From positions 1 through 49,693 of the forward strand of contig NVUB02000007.1 in assembly GCA_002401775.2 (NCBI GenBank): DNA of 49,693 bases. Reading direction: 5' to 3'. The position numbers were made by a program, and so were the translations under genes. Origin of the DNA: Ectothiorhodospiraceae bacterium. GTDB lineage: Bacteria > Pseudomonadota > Gammaproteobacteria > SZUA-152. The first letter of the stretch is position 1. Every line of letters starts with the position of its first letter. Below the pieces are notes generated by a model. That model had not been told where the DNA came from. It saw only the letters and a list, made by a program, of their open reading frames with translations, and made no database searches. Positions 1-8,470 of the stretch are shown piece after piece.

Positions 1-111
1 GCCGCCAGAGGCCAGCGTCACCCTATGGCCTTTGCGTGCCACGATGCGCTCAATGACACCCCGGTTTAATGCATCATCATCAACTGCTAAAATACGACCG
101 CTCTTACTCAT
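1..111 (-). CDS. Response regulator receiver domain protein, N-terminal part (cut by window edge)
   Basis: The minus strand reads MSKSGRILAVDDDALNRGVI and continues openly to the window edge, 37 codons. This is the start of a CheY-like receiver domain: the first beta strand is followed by the acidic DDD cluster that binds Mg2+, and the phospho-accepting Asp lies beyond the edge. A second in-frame ATG at 126 would add MRVPV; neither start has a clear ribosome site, and 111 gives the usual length before the DDD motif. The output domain is not visible, so its role is unknown. No histidine kinase is adjacent in this window; the one at 6-7.7 kb is unlinked. Confidence 0.75.
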   Translation of the reverse strand, partial: MSKSGRILAVDDDALNRGVIERIVARKGHRVTLASGG

Positions 112-258
112 CACAGGTACTCGCATTTAATATTCATATTGCCGTCCATTGGCTCCTTTACTATCGCGACATGAATCCAGAAAATTCAATGATTCCACGA
201 TAAGCAAGAAAGCTTATCGATACAAGATATTTTTTATGAAGAACACCAATTTTTTAGC

Positions 259-422
259 GTACGCACCCCAATGTCATTAAGTTAAGCCCCCTATTCTATT
301 TGTTGTAGGCTGATGTGAGTGCGCATATTCCAGAACATCGCCCATGTTGTTGGGGTTCCTGCGTCACCGCCAACCTACAATACAACGCACTTTTGTTAAC
401 TTAATGACATTGGTACGCACCC
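259..422. mobile_element. MITE-like element, 144 bp, with 17-bp perfect terminal inverted repeats and 10-bp target duplication
   Basis: The left end caatgtcattaagttaa (269-285) is the exact reverse complement of the right end at 396-412. The element is flanked on both sides by the same 10 bases, gtacgcaccc (259-268 and 413-422), the signature of target duplication. The 110-bp interior has no coding capacity but contains a second, imperfect inverted pair (ttgtaggct near 301 and aacctacaa near 372). A 10-bp duplication is compatible with IS4-type transposases, so this is probably a non-autonomous derivative mobilised in trans. The parent element is not in this window. Confidence 0.85.
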
Positions 423-424
423 AT

Positions 425-450
425 AAAAAAGGCCAGTCAAATGACTGGCC
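425..450 (-). terminator. Intrinsic terminator downstream of the peroxiredoxin gene
   Basis: Perfect 9-bp arms ggccagtca (431-439) and tgactggcc (442-450); on the minus strand the stem is followed by six T (425-430). It lies about 100 bp after the peroxiredoxin stop and directly beside the MITE insertion. Confidence 0.85.
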
Positions 451-548
451 TTCGTAACTCTTGATTTCAAACGCTTACATTCAAGCGCTCGATTTCAAAC
501 TCCCAAGCTCAGGTTTTTATACCCTGTGCTTGTGATGTAATGTGTATT

Positions 549-1154
549 TTAGAGCTTATCGGCATTATCAGACAAGTAAGCGGCAACACCGTCAGATGAA
601 GCGGTCATTCCCTTATCACCTTCAGTCCAGCCAGCCGGGCAAACTTCGCCATTTTCTTCGTGGAACTGCAGAGCATCGATCATGCGCAGCATTTCGTCGA
701 TGTTACGACCCAGTGGCAAGTCATTCACGACCTGGTGACGTACATCACCTGCTTTGTCGATGAGGAAAGAGCCACGGAAAGCGACACCGGCTTCAGGATG
801 CTCAACATCATATGCCTGACAGATGCTGTGAGTGATATCCGCCACCAGAGGATATCCCACGGGGCCAATACCACCTTCATTGATTGGGGTATTGCGCCAT
901 GCGTTGTGTGTGAACTGGGAATCAATAGAAACACCAATCACTTCCACGCCACGTTTTTTGAATTCATCCAGACGGTGATCGAAAGCGATCAGCTCAGACG
1001 GACAAACAAAAGTGAAGTCCAGCGGGTAAAAAAACACGACTGCTGCTTTGCCTTCAGTGGCTTTGGCAAAATTGAAATCGTTAACAATTGTACCGTCACC
1101 CAAGACGGCAGAGGCGGTAAAATCAGGGGCTTTGCGGCCTACGAGTACTCCCAC
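549..1154 (-). CDS. 2-Cys peroxiredoxin (AhpC/Prx1 type)
   Basis: Thiol peroxidase that reduces H2O2 and organic peroxides in the cytoplasm, normally recycled by thioredoxin or AhpF. The peroxidatic cysteine is in FVCPSE (about C51) and the resolving cysteine in EVCPAGW (about C172). The GG-G motif (GGIGPVG) is present, but the C-terminal YF motif of overoxidation-sensitive enzymes reads YL. The GTG at 1154 is chosen as start: it is preceded seven bases upstream by a perfect GGAGGA, and it gives MGVLVGRKAPDFTA, the usual family N-terminus. The ATG at 1169 would place that Shine-Dalgarno inside the gene. Monocistronic, with its own terminator. Confidence 0.93.
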   Translation of the reverse strand: MGVLVGRKAPDFTASAVLGDGTIVNDFNFAKATEGKAAVVFFYPLDFTFVCPSELIAFDHRLDEFKKRGVEVIGVSIDSQFTHNAWRNTPINEGGIGPVGYPLVADITHSICQAYDVEHPEAGVAFRGSFLIDKAGDVRHQVVNDLPLGRNIDEMLRMIDALQFHEENGEVCPAGWTEGDKGMTASSDGVAAYLSDNADKL

Positions 1155-1320
1155 GGGCGAATCCTCCATTCAGGTATATCAGTTAAGTTCGGGATAAAAT
1201 AGTATTTTCACAGCGCACGGGTTACCCGTGATGTGGACGCCGAAGTGTAGCATCCGAAACCAGGACTAGAAAGAATCTACATCATGTCTTTGGATAAAAA
1301 AACCGAAAAAGAACCGCTAT

Positions 1321-3657
1321 TTAACCCTTCTTTTCTTGACGGATTTTCCAGCAACGATGAATTTTGGGGTTGCGGGCAAAGTCTTTGGGCAACGTCAGCG
1401 AGCTAATCTCTTCTACTAACAAACCCGAAAGCCCCTCTTCATCCAGCTTAAAACGTCGGAAATTATTCGAGAACACCAGTAAACCGCCAGGTGCCAATAG
1501 CGCAGCGGTTTTTTGAACCAGCTCCACATGGTCACGCTGAATATCAAAACTGTCGTCCATACGTTTAGAGTTGGAAAAGGTGGGGGGGTCGAGAAAAATC
1601 AGGTCGTACCGCTTGCCCAGAATCAGCGCCTTGTCGATCCACAGCAGGCAATCTTCCTGTACGATTTCATGCTGATCGCCTTGAATACCGTTGAGGGTTA
1701 AGTTGCGTCGCGCAATATCCAGGTAGGTTCTCGACATATCAACGGTCGTGGTTGAGACAGCGCCGTTGCGAATCTTCCACTTATTCTGACCATCCCCCTC
1801 TTTGCTCACGCCGAGAGCCGCATGCACGGTTGCCACGCCGGTATAGGCAAACAGGTTCAGGAACTTACCACCCGTTGCCCATTCACCCAACAATTGCCGG
1901 GTGCGGCGATGATCCAAAAAAAGTCCGGTATCCAGATAATCGTGAAAATTGACCCACAGGCGACATGGGCCCTCGCGCACTTCGTGAAATTCACGAGTGA
2001 CGTCCTGCTTTTCATACTGACGGTTACCACGCTGTCGTTCACGGGTCTTCAGCACGACCTGGGTTTCAGGCACTTCAAATACCTGTGGCAGCACCGCCAT
2101 CACCTGATCACGACGAAATTTCACCTTGCGCGGCTCAATAGAGGCAGGCGCTGCATATTCCTGCACCACTATCCAGAGCGCCGCGTCCTGATGAGATTGT
2201 GCAGATGCTTCTGTTTCGTACACATCGATTGCAAAGGCATACTCTGGCATATCGGCGTCATAGGCACGGAAACAGCTGATATTTTCCTGGCGTGCCCAGC
2301 GTCGCAATTGCTTGAGGTTTTTGCGCAACCGATTGGCAAACATTTTTGCGCCAGGTTCATCGACGAGGTCGCCACGCTGCTTCATGAACCACTTTTCATC
2401 CAGTTCAAAACGCAATAACTTACATTCCAGCGCGCCATTAAACAGGGTGTTAATGTGGCGGGCACGAATACCAATGCATTTGCCTAGTTCTGCATCACTG
2501 GTGATGACGGAGGCACGCCAACCGGTATAGTTCGCTTTCAGGCAGTCCCCCAAATCCTTGTACAAGGACTTTAATTCTTCATATTCACCCAGCCGCTCAC
2601 CGTAAGGCGGGTTAACCACCACCAATCCGGAGGCCGTTGACCCAGGAATTGGCTCAGGCGCGGGGGCGCAATCCTTAATCGAACGCTGGGTAATTTCGAT
2701 GTAATCTTCGAGCCCGGCATGCGTGACGTTATCCAACGCCACTTCGATAGCCGTTGCACTGACATCATAACCATAAATAATAGGCCGCTTCTGCACGTCT
2801 TCTTTTGATGAGCCCTCGCTTGATGAGTCCTGTTTTGTTAAATTTTCGCTTTCTAAGCCCTTGTTTGTTATGCCCATTTTTGCCAAACCAGAGACGCGCC
2901 TCTTTCGCGCAACCGCCAACAATGCACTCCAGCAATCAGCATCATGCCCTTTCCATCCGGTGAACCCCCAGTAGCTTCGCTGAAGGCCCGGAGCACTGTC
3001 GGCAGCCATTAACGCCGCTTCAATAAGCAGGGTGCCGGACCCACACATGGGGTCAACCAACGCACCGCCGGCCTGGGCGATGGTCGGCCAATTGGCCCGC
3101 ATCAAAATACCCGCCGCCAGGTTTTCTTTGAGTGGCGCACCCCCTCCGCCCAAACGATATCCCCGCCGATGCAAACTATCGCCGGACAAGTCGATATTCA
3201 CCGTGGCCTGATCCTTGTACAGGAACACGTTAATGCGCACATCAGGGCAATCGCGGTCTACGGAAGGGCGCTCACCAGTGTCGTGGCGAAACTGGTCAAC
3301 GATGGCATCTTTGACTTTCTGCGCACCATATTGGGTATGGGTAATCTCTGAGCCCACACTGGTGAAGTCCACCGCCAGGCTGCCGTCCACCGCCAGATGC
3401 TCCTGCCAATCAATTTCCAGCACCCCCTGATACAACTGTTCGGGGTCAGCGGCAGGAAAATGTGCGACGGGCAATAACACCCGATTAGCAATGCGAGACC
3501 ACAAACACACCCGATAGGCCGTGCTCAGGTCACCCTGAAACCCCACTCCCGCGCGTGTTTCAGCAACATTAGCAGCACCTAACTGGCGCAATTCATCGGC
3601 AAGTAGTCCTTCCATGCCCTTGGGCGCGGTGGCAAATAATCGGTATTGTGAACTCAT
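1321..3657 (-). CDS. rlmKL: Bifunctional 23S rRNA (guanine-N2/N7) methyltransferase RlmKL
   Basis: Fused enzyme that methylates G2445 (RlmL half) and G2069 (RlmK half) of 23S rRNA using S-adenosylmethionine. Order: THUMP RNA-binding region (about 45-155), RlmL methyltransferase with VDPMCGSGT (about 201) and the catalytic NPPYGERLG (about 350), then RlmK with FLNLFAYTG (about 620) and LDPPTFSNSKRM (about 700). At 778 residues it is longer than the roughly 700 of E. coli. Much of the excess is a hydrophilic Ser/Glu/Lys-rich insert at about 255-290, between RlmL motifs, which looks like a disordered loop. Starts at ATG 3657. Confidence 0.95.
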   Translation of the reverse strand: MSSQYRLFATAPKGMEGLLADELRQLGAANVAETRAGVGFQGDLSTAYRVCLWSRIANRVLLPVAHFPAADPEQLYQGVLEIDWQEHLAVDGSLAVDFTSVGSEITHTQYGAQKVKDAIVDQFRHDTGERPSVDRDCPDVRINVFLYKDQATVNIDLSGDSLHRRGYRLGGGGAPLKENLAAGILMRANWPTIAQAGGALVDPMCGSGTLLIEAALMAADSAPGLQRSYWGFTGWKGHDADCWSALLAVARKRRVSGLAKMGITNKGLESENLTKQDSSSEGSSKEDVQKRPIIYGYDVSATAIEVALDNVTHAGLEDYIEITQRSIKDCAPAPEPIPGSTASGLVVVNPPYGERLGEYEELKSLYKDLGDCLKANYTGWRASVITSDAELGKCIGIRARHINTLFNGALECKLLRFELDEKWFMKQRGDLVDEPGAKMFANRLRKNLKQLRRWARQENISCFRAYDADMPEYAFAIDVYETEASAQSHQDAALWIVVQEYAAPASIEPRKVKFRRDQVMAVLPQVFEVPETQVVLKTRERQRGNRQYEKQDVTREFHEVREGPCRLWVNFHDYLDTGLFLDHRRTRQLLGEWATGGKFLNLFAYTGVATVHAALGVSKEGDGQNKWKIRNGAVSTTTVDMSRTYLDIARRNLTLNGIQGDQHEIVQEDCLLWIDKALILGKRYDLIFLDPPTFSNSKRMDDSFDIQRDHVELVQKTAALLAPGGLLVFSNNFRRFKLDEEGLSGLLVEEISSLTLPKDFARNPKIHRCWKIRQEKKG

Positions 3658-4336
3658 GATGACTCAATGAAATAATTCGGCCTATAAAGGCCGAGATAAT
3701 ACGGCAAGCCATGCTTCGATGCCAAATAATGAAGTGGCTAAACCTTGAAATAACTAATGAGATGGACGCCACCTGAACCAGGTGCCAGGGTGAAGCAAAC
3801 GGGAGTACGGCTGTTCAGGTAACAAAAAAGGGCAAAATACGTCCTTTTTGAGGCCGTCAGCGACATGGATGTCGCTGACGAGCTTACAGGAATTCATTTA
3901 TTAAGGAGTACGCGCGCCTCAAATTATCAGTGACTGCATTCTAGGAACAGACCAATAATGACCGCTTTATGCTTTATTTAGTCGCCTATTTATCGCTTTT
4001 CACATTTAATTTATGCAACGGTAAGGTCTAGCTAGCGTTTTACCATAAAAAACAGCACTGCCATTTAAGCAAACTAACACCCCGTTCAATAGTTGATACA
4101 CCCGCCAAAAATGAATTGAAAGAGACATTCATTGGTCAAAATCACACAACAATTCCATGATTAATTCACAGAAAAATCATCATTTTTTTCTTATATTTGC
4201 AGAGTCATTCACTTCTACTCGATATGTCACAAACATCGACATATGAAAACTGAAGTGTGTGACAAAAAAACCGAAATTCAATATTGAAGACCCGTTATTA
4301 AATGGAAGCATTACTCAAAAACTCAAGGAGAATGAC
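3658..4336. other. Gene-free spacer with one strong hairpin
   Basis: About 680 bp between rlmKL and the Cys-rich peptide, without a convincing gene. It contains a perfect 12-bp inverted repeat, cgtcagcgacat (3855-3866) and atgtcgctgacg (3869-3880), separated by GG. No T-run follows on either strand, so it is not a canonical terminator. The rest is AT-rich. Confidence 0.6.
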
Positions 4337-4726
4337 ATGATTAACATCATCCTGAGAAAAGTATCGAAACAGGAAAAAGTAATGAACAATATTATCGCCG
4401 CAATCACACTACTCGCATTATTACTGGTAGTGCCATTAACCGCCACCGCCAATGACAGCCCGACTTTTAGTGCTGACGGTCAATCGACACTTCATCGAAT
4501 TTCACCCAAAGCAGTACAAATGGTGATTAAAAGCCAACCTATTATTGTCTTTCGAAAACCAACAACGGATTTTGGATACAAAATAATCGGTGGGACGGGC
4601 CCCACAGGAGTCGTCTGCTGCACAAATTGGAATACCGCAACGGGTGGCACGGGATGCGCCACATATCCTGACTCATGTGATTCCAATCAATTTGAAGTGA
4701 CCTGTGGGGGCGATGGATGCTGGTAA
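4337..4726 (+). CDS. Small secreted cysteine-rich protein, unknown function
   Basis: I do not recognise this family. The ATG at 4337 is used because AAGGAG (4325-4330) sits six bases upstream; a GTG at 4259 is in frame but lacks such a site, and a further ATG at 4382 would start right at the signal peptide. A hydrophobic stretch (IIAAITLLALLLVV) ending in TATAND looks like a Sec signal peptide. The mature part is about 90 residues and ends in a Cys/Gly/Trp-rich tail with six cysteines (VVCCTNW, GCATYPDSC, VTCGGDGCW), probably disulfide-bonded outside the cytoplasm. A perfect hairpin follows the stop. A peptide effector or surface peptide is possible but not shown. Confidence 0.6.
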   Translation: MINIILRKVSKQEKVMNNIIAAITLLALLLVVPLTATANDSPTFSADGQSTLHRISPKAVQMVIKSQPIIVFRKPTTDFGYKIIGGTGPTGVVCCTNWNTATGGTGCATYPDSCDSNQFEVTCGGDGCW

Positions 4727-4742
4727 GTACAACTGGGCAAAA

Positions 4743-4775
4743 AATATCGTATCTAACATAAATAGATACGATATT
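4743..4775 (+). terminator. Hairpin after the Cys-rich peptide gene, probable terminator
   Basis: Perfect 13-bp arms aatatcgtatcta (4743-4755) and tagatacgatatt (4763-4775) with a 7-base loop, 16 bp after the stop at 4726. The stem is AT-rich and the T-run afterwards is weak, so it could also be an RNA-stabilising 3' hairpin. Confidence 0.5.
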
Positions 4776-4972
4776 ATTAAACAAACCAGTGGCGCTAGCC
4801 TTAAACAACACATGCACCGTTCATGTACCAAATGAGGCTAGCCCCATTGCTTTCACATAACACGTCTTGAGTTTACATCATTAATAAATATGTTTTTTCG
4901 AGTTGAGAGCCTCTTTGGAGGCCTTGTCGGTTCCGTCGAAAGGAAAATCCATATTTACTTTATACCCTTAGT

Positions 4973-5344
4973 CTACGCTTCAACAATATCGTCCTTTAGA
5001 CTCAAAACGAATGCAACTACGTCGTCGCATTCTTGCTTAGGAATATTAAGTGTGCCCATAGTAACGCCCGCATATTCCAAAAATATTGACCAATCATTTT
5101 CATTTATTTTCATACCTTCATGCGACAATTTCATATTTCGGCCAGTGTAGTAAATGGGTCCTCCAGCACTTGAACATAAATAATCAATTAACAACTGCTT
5201 CTCTCGCTTTATGCCATCGTCTCCACGGTTCTGCCAGAAACGGCCTAATTGCGGGTCTGATTGTAGCCGTGGTAGCAAATCATTAACAAAACCAGTGATA
5301 CCATCGTAACCACCTAAACGTTCGTAAAGTGTTTTCTCAGTCAT
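4973..5344 (-). CDS. Group 1 truncated haemoglobin (trHbN type)
   Basis: A 123-residue 2-on-2 haem globin. N-terminal LYERLGGYDGI and the GGPIYYTGRNM segment are family signatures; the proximal haem-ligating His is in KLSHEGM (about H75). The B10 position, usually Tyr in the pattern D-F-Y, appears to be Leu (VNDLLPRL), which would alter the hydrogen bonding to bound O2 or NO. Family members bind O2 and detoxify NO, but the B10 change makes a standard NO dioxygenase role less certain. Start ATG 5344 has AGGA upstream. It stands alone. Confidence 0.88.
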   Translation of the reverse strand: MTEKTLYERLGGYDGITGFVNDLLPRLQSDPQLGRFWQNRGDDGIKREKQLLIDYLCSSAGGPIYYTGRNMKLSHEGMKINENDWSIFLEYAGVTMGTLNIPKQECDDVVAFVLSLKDDIVEA

Positions 5345-5713
5345 CGTGATTTTCCTATGGCCTTATGTATTGGGTATAACCGTTAATGGACTCCAAAGTG
5401 TAGGATAACGCCGGAATTAATTCCTGTGATTATTGTAAAGTGAACCTATATAAAGTGGACCTATATTTTATGATTTGACAACCCACCCAATCAAGACCTG
5501 CATCATTCGATCAAGGAGCCCCACTGATTAAAAGCGTTAAGGAGCAGGCACGTAATAACGTTCTTGTTTGGCGTTCGGATTGCCTACAGGACGTAGGTAC
5601 CAATCAGTAGGCGCTCTTAGATGAAAGTAGGCTTCATACGTTTTCGTTTGAGACCTTGGGGCTTACCTTAATACGCTTGAGCAGTGTTATTTATGCGCCA
5701 TCCATAAGTGGCA
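5345..5713. other. Gene-free spacer containing fragments of dispersed repeats
   Basis: About 370 bp between the globin and comFB genes. An imperfect tandem pair (aagtgaacctata, aagtggacctata) lies near 5439-5465. The segment from about 5537 (ttaaggagcaggcacgtaataac) resembles the repeat starting at 9744, and agtaggcgctcttag (near 5607) recurs near 41,515. No coding frame was convincing. Confidence 0.6.
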
Positions 5714-5986
5714 TCAATCCTCATGCGGGTTTTTAGTGACAAGGCTAAAAGCCTCTTCAACGGCATTGCGTACCAGTGTATCCATTTGAACACGCTCGGG
5801 AATAGTCAGGTAAAAGGCAATGTCTACACTGTGGCGTACATAACGGGAAGGCAAGTTGTTCAATGCAACACAAACCACGTCTTCCAGCATGGACTCGTCA
5901 AAGGTGCGACTTTCTTTTGACTGGTAGGCGAGCACTTCATCAAATACCAGTTTTTCGTAATGGTTATAAATATTGTCTAAAATCAT
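5714..5986 (-). CDS. ComFB-domain protein
   Basis: A 90-residue protein with the ComFB pattern: N-terminal NIYNHYEKLVFDEVLAY, then DVVCVALNNLPSRYVRHSVD. Named after a B. subtilis late-competence gene. In cyanobacteria ComFB-domain proteins have been reported to bind cyclic di-GMP, so a signalling role is more likely here than DNA uptake. It starts 65 bp after the end of the histidine kinase gene on the same strand, suggesting one transcript and a functional link. A regulator acting downstream of the kinase is inference only. Confidence 0.8.
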   Translation of the reverse strand: MILDNIYNHYEKLVFDEVLAYQSKESRTFDESMLEDVVCVALNNLPSRYVRHSVDIAFYLTIPERVQMDTLVRNAVEEAFSLVTKNPHED

Positions 5987-6051
5987 GGCATCTCCTTATG
6001 TCTGCACCGTTTGCCTCATCTTTAACCCATTTTTGATCATTTTTTCGCACT

Positions 6052-7746
6052 TCAGAAGTGATGTCGGCGTGCATCATCGGCGGCCCGTTTTTGCTGGCTT
6101 TCCACTTCGGTACTGTCATTATTAACCACCAGAGATAGCGGCGCGTCTTCTTTTGACCTTGAGTTGGTGTTTTCCAACTCGTCGTCCATGGGCAGTTCTG
6201 CAGGTATTTGCACGAGAAATGACGTGCCCAGGTTAAACTCGCTGACGACTGAAATATTGCCGCCCATCAATTCACAAAAACGTTTGCTGATTGATAGTCC
6301 CAAACCTGTACCCCCATAATTCCTCTGGCTGGAAGCCTGGGTATACGGTGAAAATAAGGTTTTGAGCTGGTCGTTGGCAATGCCGATGCCATTATCCTCT
6401 ACCCGAAATAACAACCAATCCTGGCCACCGCTCTGTGAGCGTGACACCTCTAGCACTATATGCCCATTACGCGTAAATTTGCAGGCATTGGCCAGCAAAT
6501 TGTATAAAATCTGGCGCACTTTGAGTGCATCGCCGCGCATGACTCCGGCATCATTGTCTAAATCCACCTCCAACCGATTATTATTTTTATTGATTAAAGG
6601 CTTGATTGTAGAGGAGACGCTTTCCACCACTTCAGCAACGGTGAACACCTCATGCTCAAGCTTCTTGTGCCCTGCCTCAATTTTGGATAAATCCAAGACT
6701 TCATTAATCAAACTCAACAAATGCTGTCCGGCTGACCTTATTTTTTTTAAGTCTCCCGGAAGATCAGAAGCCGTCGTTTTATTAACATCATCTTCCAGCA
6801 TTTCGCTGTAGCCAATAATTGAGGTAAGCGGTGTACGAAACTCATGGCTCATACTTGCCAAAAATTCCGATTTTTCACGCGTTGCTTGCGCCAGGAAACT
6901 GTTCTGTGTTTGCAAGGATTCATTTCTCTCCCTTACACGGCGAATGGCAATAGCGGCCATCAACGCGACAAAAACGATGGAGGCCAATCCCAGCAATGCA
7001 AAAATTACCATGGTTTGCTGATAGTGTAATTTTGCTTGCTGCCCCGTCGCTTCGGCATCCCGCTGATGCCGTCGCACCAACCCTTCTACCAATGACAACA
7101 TATTCTGGCGCTCAGGGATTACCACATTCAATGCTCTGCGCACGTCATTCATGGGCGCATCCACGGCCAACAGCTCCGTAACCCTTCTCCCCAGCGGTTG
7201 AGTCACCATGGTGGAAACCATTAAATCTTCAAACAAATGACGCTCATCGACGCCCATTGGCATCATGCGCAATTGCTGACTGGCGACTCTGAAATAACCC
7301 GCCAAGGCGTAAAAACGCACTAGTTCTGCATCCCGTTCGAAGGGGTCATCCATGCTGACCATGGCGGTCATGCTGATCATGCGCTGACGAATGGCATCGC
7401 GCATGGCATAAGTTAAGGCGGTCTTTTTCAAATTAACCTCAACCAGCTGTGACACTGAACCATACAAAGATTGCATATAAAACAGCGCCGTAGCGCCGAA
7501 TACCATCAATAACAGCAGCGCCAGACCGAAACTCATATAGATGGGACGAGTCCCATTATCTGGCATGGAACCAGGCCAGGTACCGGGTTTGGTACCGTTT
7601 TCGCGGGAAGTGGAAACAGAAGATGAGGAGGGCGGGTCAGCCCAGGATTCATTCGCGACGTTGTCGCTATCAGATGATGGCGCGCCATTAGGGGGAGACG
7701 CCGCAGCATCCCCGAACACAACACCCGTTGTACGATCAATACTCAT
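6052..7746 (-). CDS. Membrane-bound sensor histidine kinase
   Basis: 564 residues. A Pro/Ser-rich cytoplasmic N-terminus of about 65 residues is followed by TM1 (about 71-91), a helical sensor region of about 150 residues that resembles four-helix-bundle chemoreceptor-type input domains, and TM2 (about 245-268). Then come a HisKA domain with phospho-His H301 (SMSHEFRTPLTSI) and an HATPase domain with N box (NLLANACKF), G1 (VEDNGIGI) and G2 (GGTGLGLSI). The last roughly 50 residues look disordered. There is no receiver domain and no neighbouring response regulator, so the partner is encoded elsewhere. It is followed by comFB and preceded by a lipoprotein gene, all on the minus strand. Confidence 0.92.
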   Translation of the reverse strand: MSIDRTTGVVFGDAAASPPNGAPSSDSDNVANESWADPPSSSSVSTSRENGTKPGTWPGSMPDNGTRPIYMSFGLALLLLMVFGATALFYMQSLYGSVSQLVEVNLKKTALTYAMRDAIRQRMISMTAMVSMDDPFERDAELVRFYALAGYFRVASQQLRMMPMGVDERHLFEDLMVSTMVTQPLGRRVTELLAVDAPMNDVRRALNVVIPERQNMLSLVEGLVRRHQRDAEATGQQAKLHYQQTMVIFALLGLASIVFVALMAAIAIRRVRERNESLQTQNSFLAQATREKSEFLASMSHEFRTPLTSIIGYSEMLEDDVNKTTASDLPGDLKKIRSAGQHLLSLINEVLDLSKIEAGHKKLEHEVFTVAEVVESVSSTIKPLINKNNNRLEVDLDNDAGVMRGDALKVRQILYNLLANACKFTRNGHIVLEVSRSQSGGQDWLLFRVEDNGIGIANDQLKTLFSPYTQASSQRNYGGTGLGLSISKRFCELMGGNISVVSEFNLGTSFLVQIPAELPMDDELENTNSRSKEDAPLSLVVNNDSTEVESQQKRAADDARRHHF

Positions 7747-7832
7747 CAGCCAGTCCCTTTGCCAGATGAAAATTGTTTCTTTGATTAGCTCAGATATTTA
7801 GCGGACACGCCGGGGCTTTCTGGAGAGGAATA

Positions 7833-8273
7833 TTACCGAAATACCTTCCGCAAGTGACGCACAGCCACTTTTTCTTCGGCATTGTAGAGGGACGACAAGT
7901 CTTCATCAGACAAGCCGTTACTGGGCAATAATAGAAGATCGACCAAGTCGCGGTGATCCTGATTAGTAATGTTGGTGGTAGATTTTCCGACCGCCAACAA
8001 GCTCAATGAATAATGGTAGCCAGCGTTCTGAAAGACCCTTTCAATAAACTCACGCCGCCCCTTGGGGGGCATAGCCTGTGGCTGCATAGGATATTGTTGG
8101 CCAACACTGCGATAGGCCTCCGCTAATTGTTCAAGCACGGCGTAATCGCCCACTGGCGTGGTTTTTTGCACCTTCTCACTACAAGCAACCAGCATTAACG
8201 CTAAAATGGCCAGCAGGCCTGCCAAGGGCAATACCTGCAACGAATGATACCGAAAATTATTTGAAATAGTCAT
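7833..8273 (-). CDS. Predicted lipoprotein, unknown function
   Basis: From the internal ATG at 8273 (MTISNNF) the protein begins with a basic/hydrophobic segment ending in a lipobox, LMLVACSEK, so it is probably lipidated at the Cys. An upstream ATG at 8312 is in frame and would add 13 residues that do not fit a signal peptide. The mature domain of about 110 residues is helical and charged (AYRSVGQQYP, RREFIERVF, DHRDLVDLLL). I do not recognise the family. It lies 86 bp upstream of the histidine kinase on the same strand and could supply a periplasmic input to it, but this is only suggested by position. Confidence 0.6.
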   Translation of the reverse strand: MTISNNFRYHSLQVLPLAGLLAILALMLVACSEKVQKTTPVGDYAVLEQLAEAYRSVGQQYPMQPQAMPPKGRREFIERVFQNAGYHYSLSLLAVGKSTTNITNQDHRDLVDLLLLPSNGLSDEDLSSLYNAEEKVAVRHLRKVFR

Positions 8274-8470
8274 AAGATGGGATGATACCCAATAGCACCG
8301 TGGTAGCGCCACTTTTGGCCCGACAATACGCTACCATAACGACATTTATATTCGTGGCTGTAGATAATCGCGCATTTTTGCAGATATGATAGGCCTTATA
8401 TTTCAGGCGTAGACATAAAGGCAAAGATGATCGGGTCGTTAAGTGTGTTAACCATGCCCCGAATTCCGAC

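Noticed and set aside
259-422. Part of a prophage or integron attachment site
   Set aside because: Perfect terminal inverted repeats and a 10-bp target duplication explain it as a transposable element; no integrase or tRNA is near.
660-1202. 180-codon plus-strand frame opposite the peroxiredoxin
   Set aside because: Antisense of a conserved enzyme, no independent support.
1822-2418. 198-codon plus-strand frame opposite rlmKL
   Set aside because: It is the antisense of a clear RlmKL coding region and its product shows no folded pattern.
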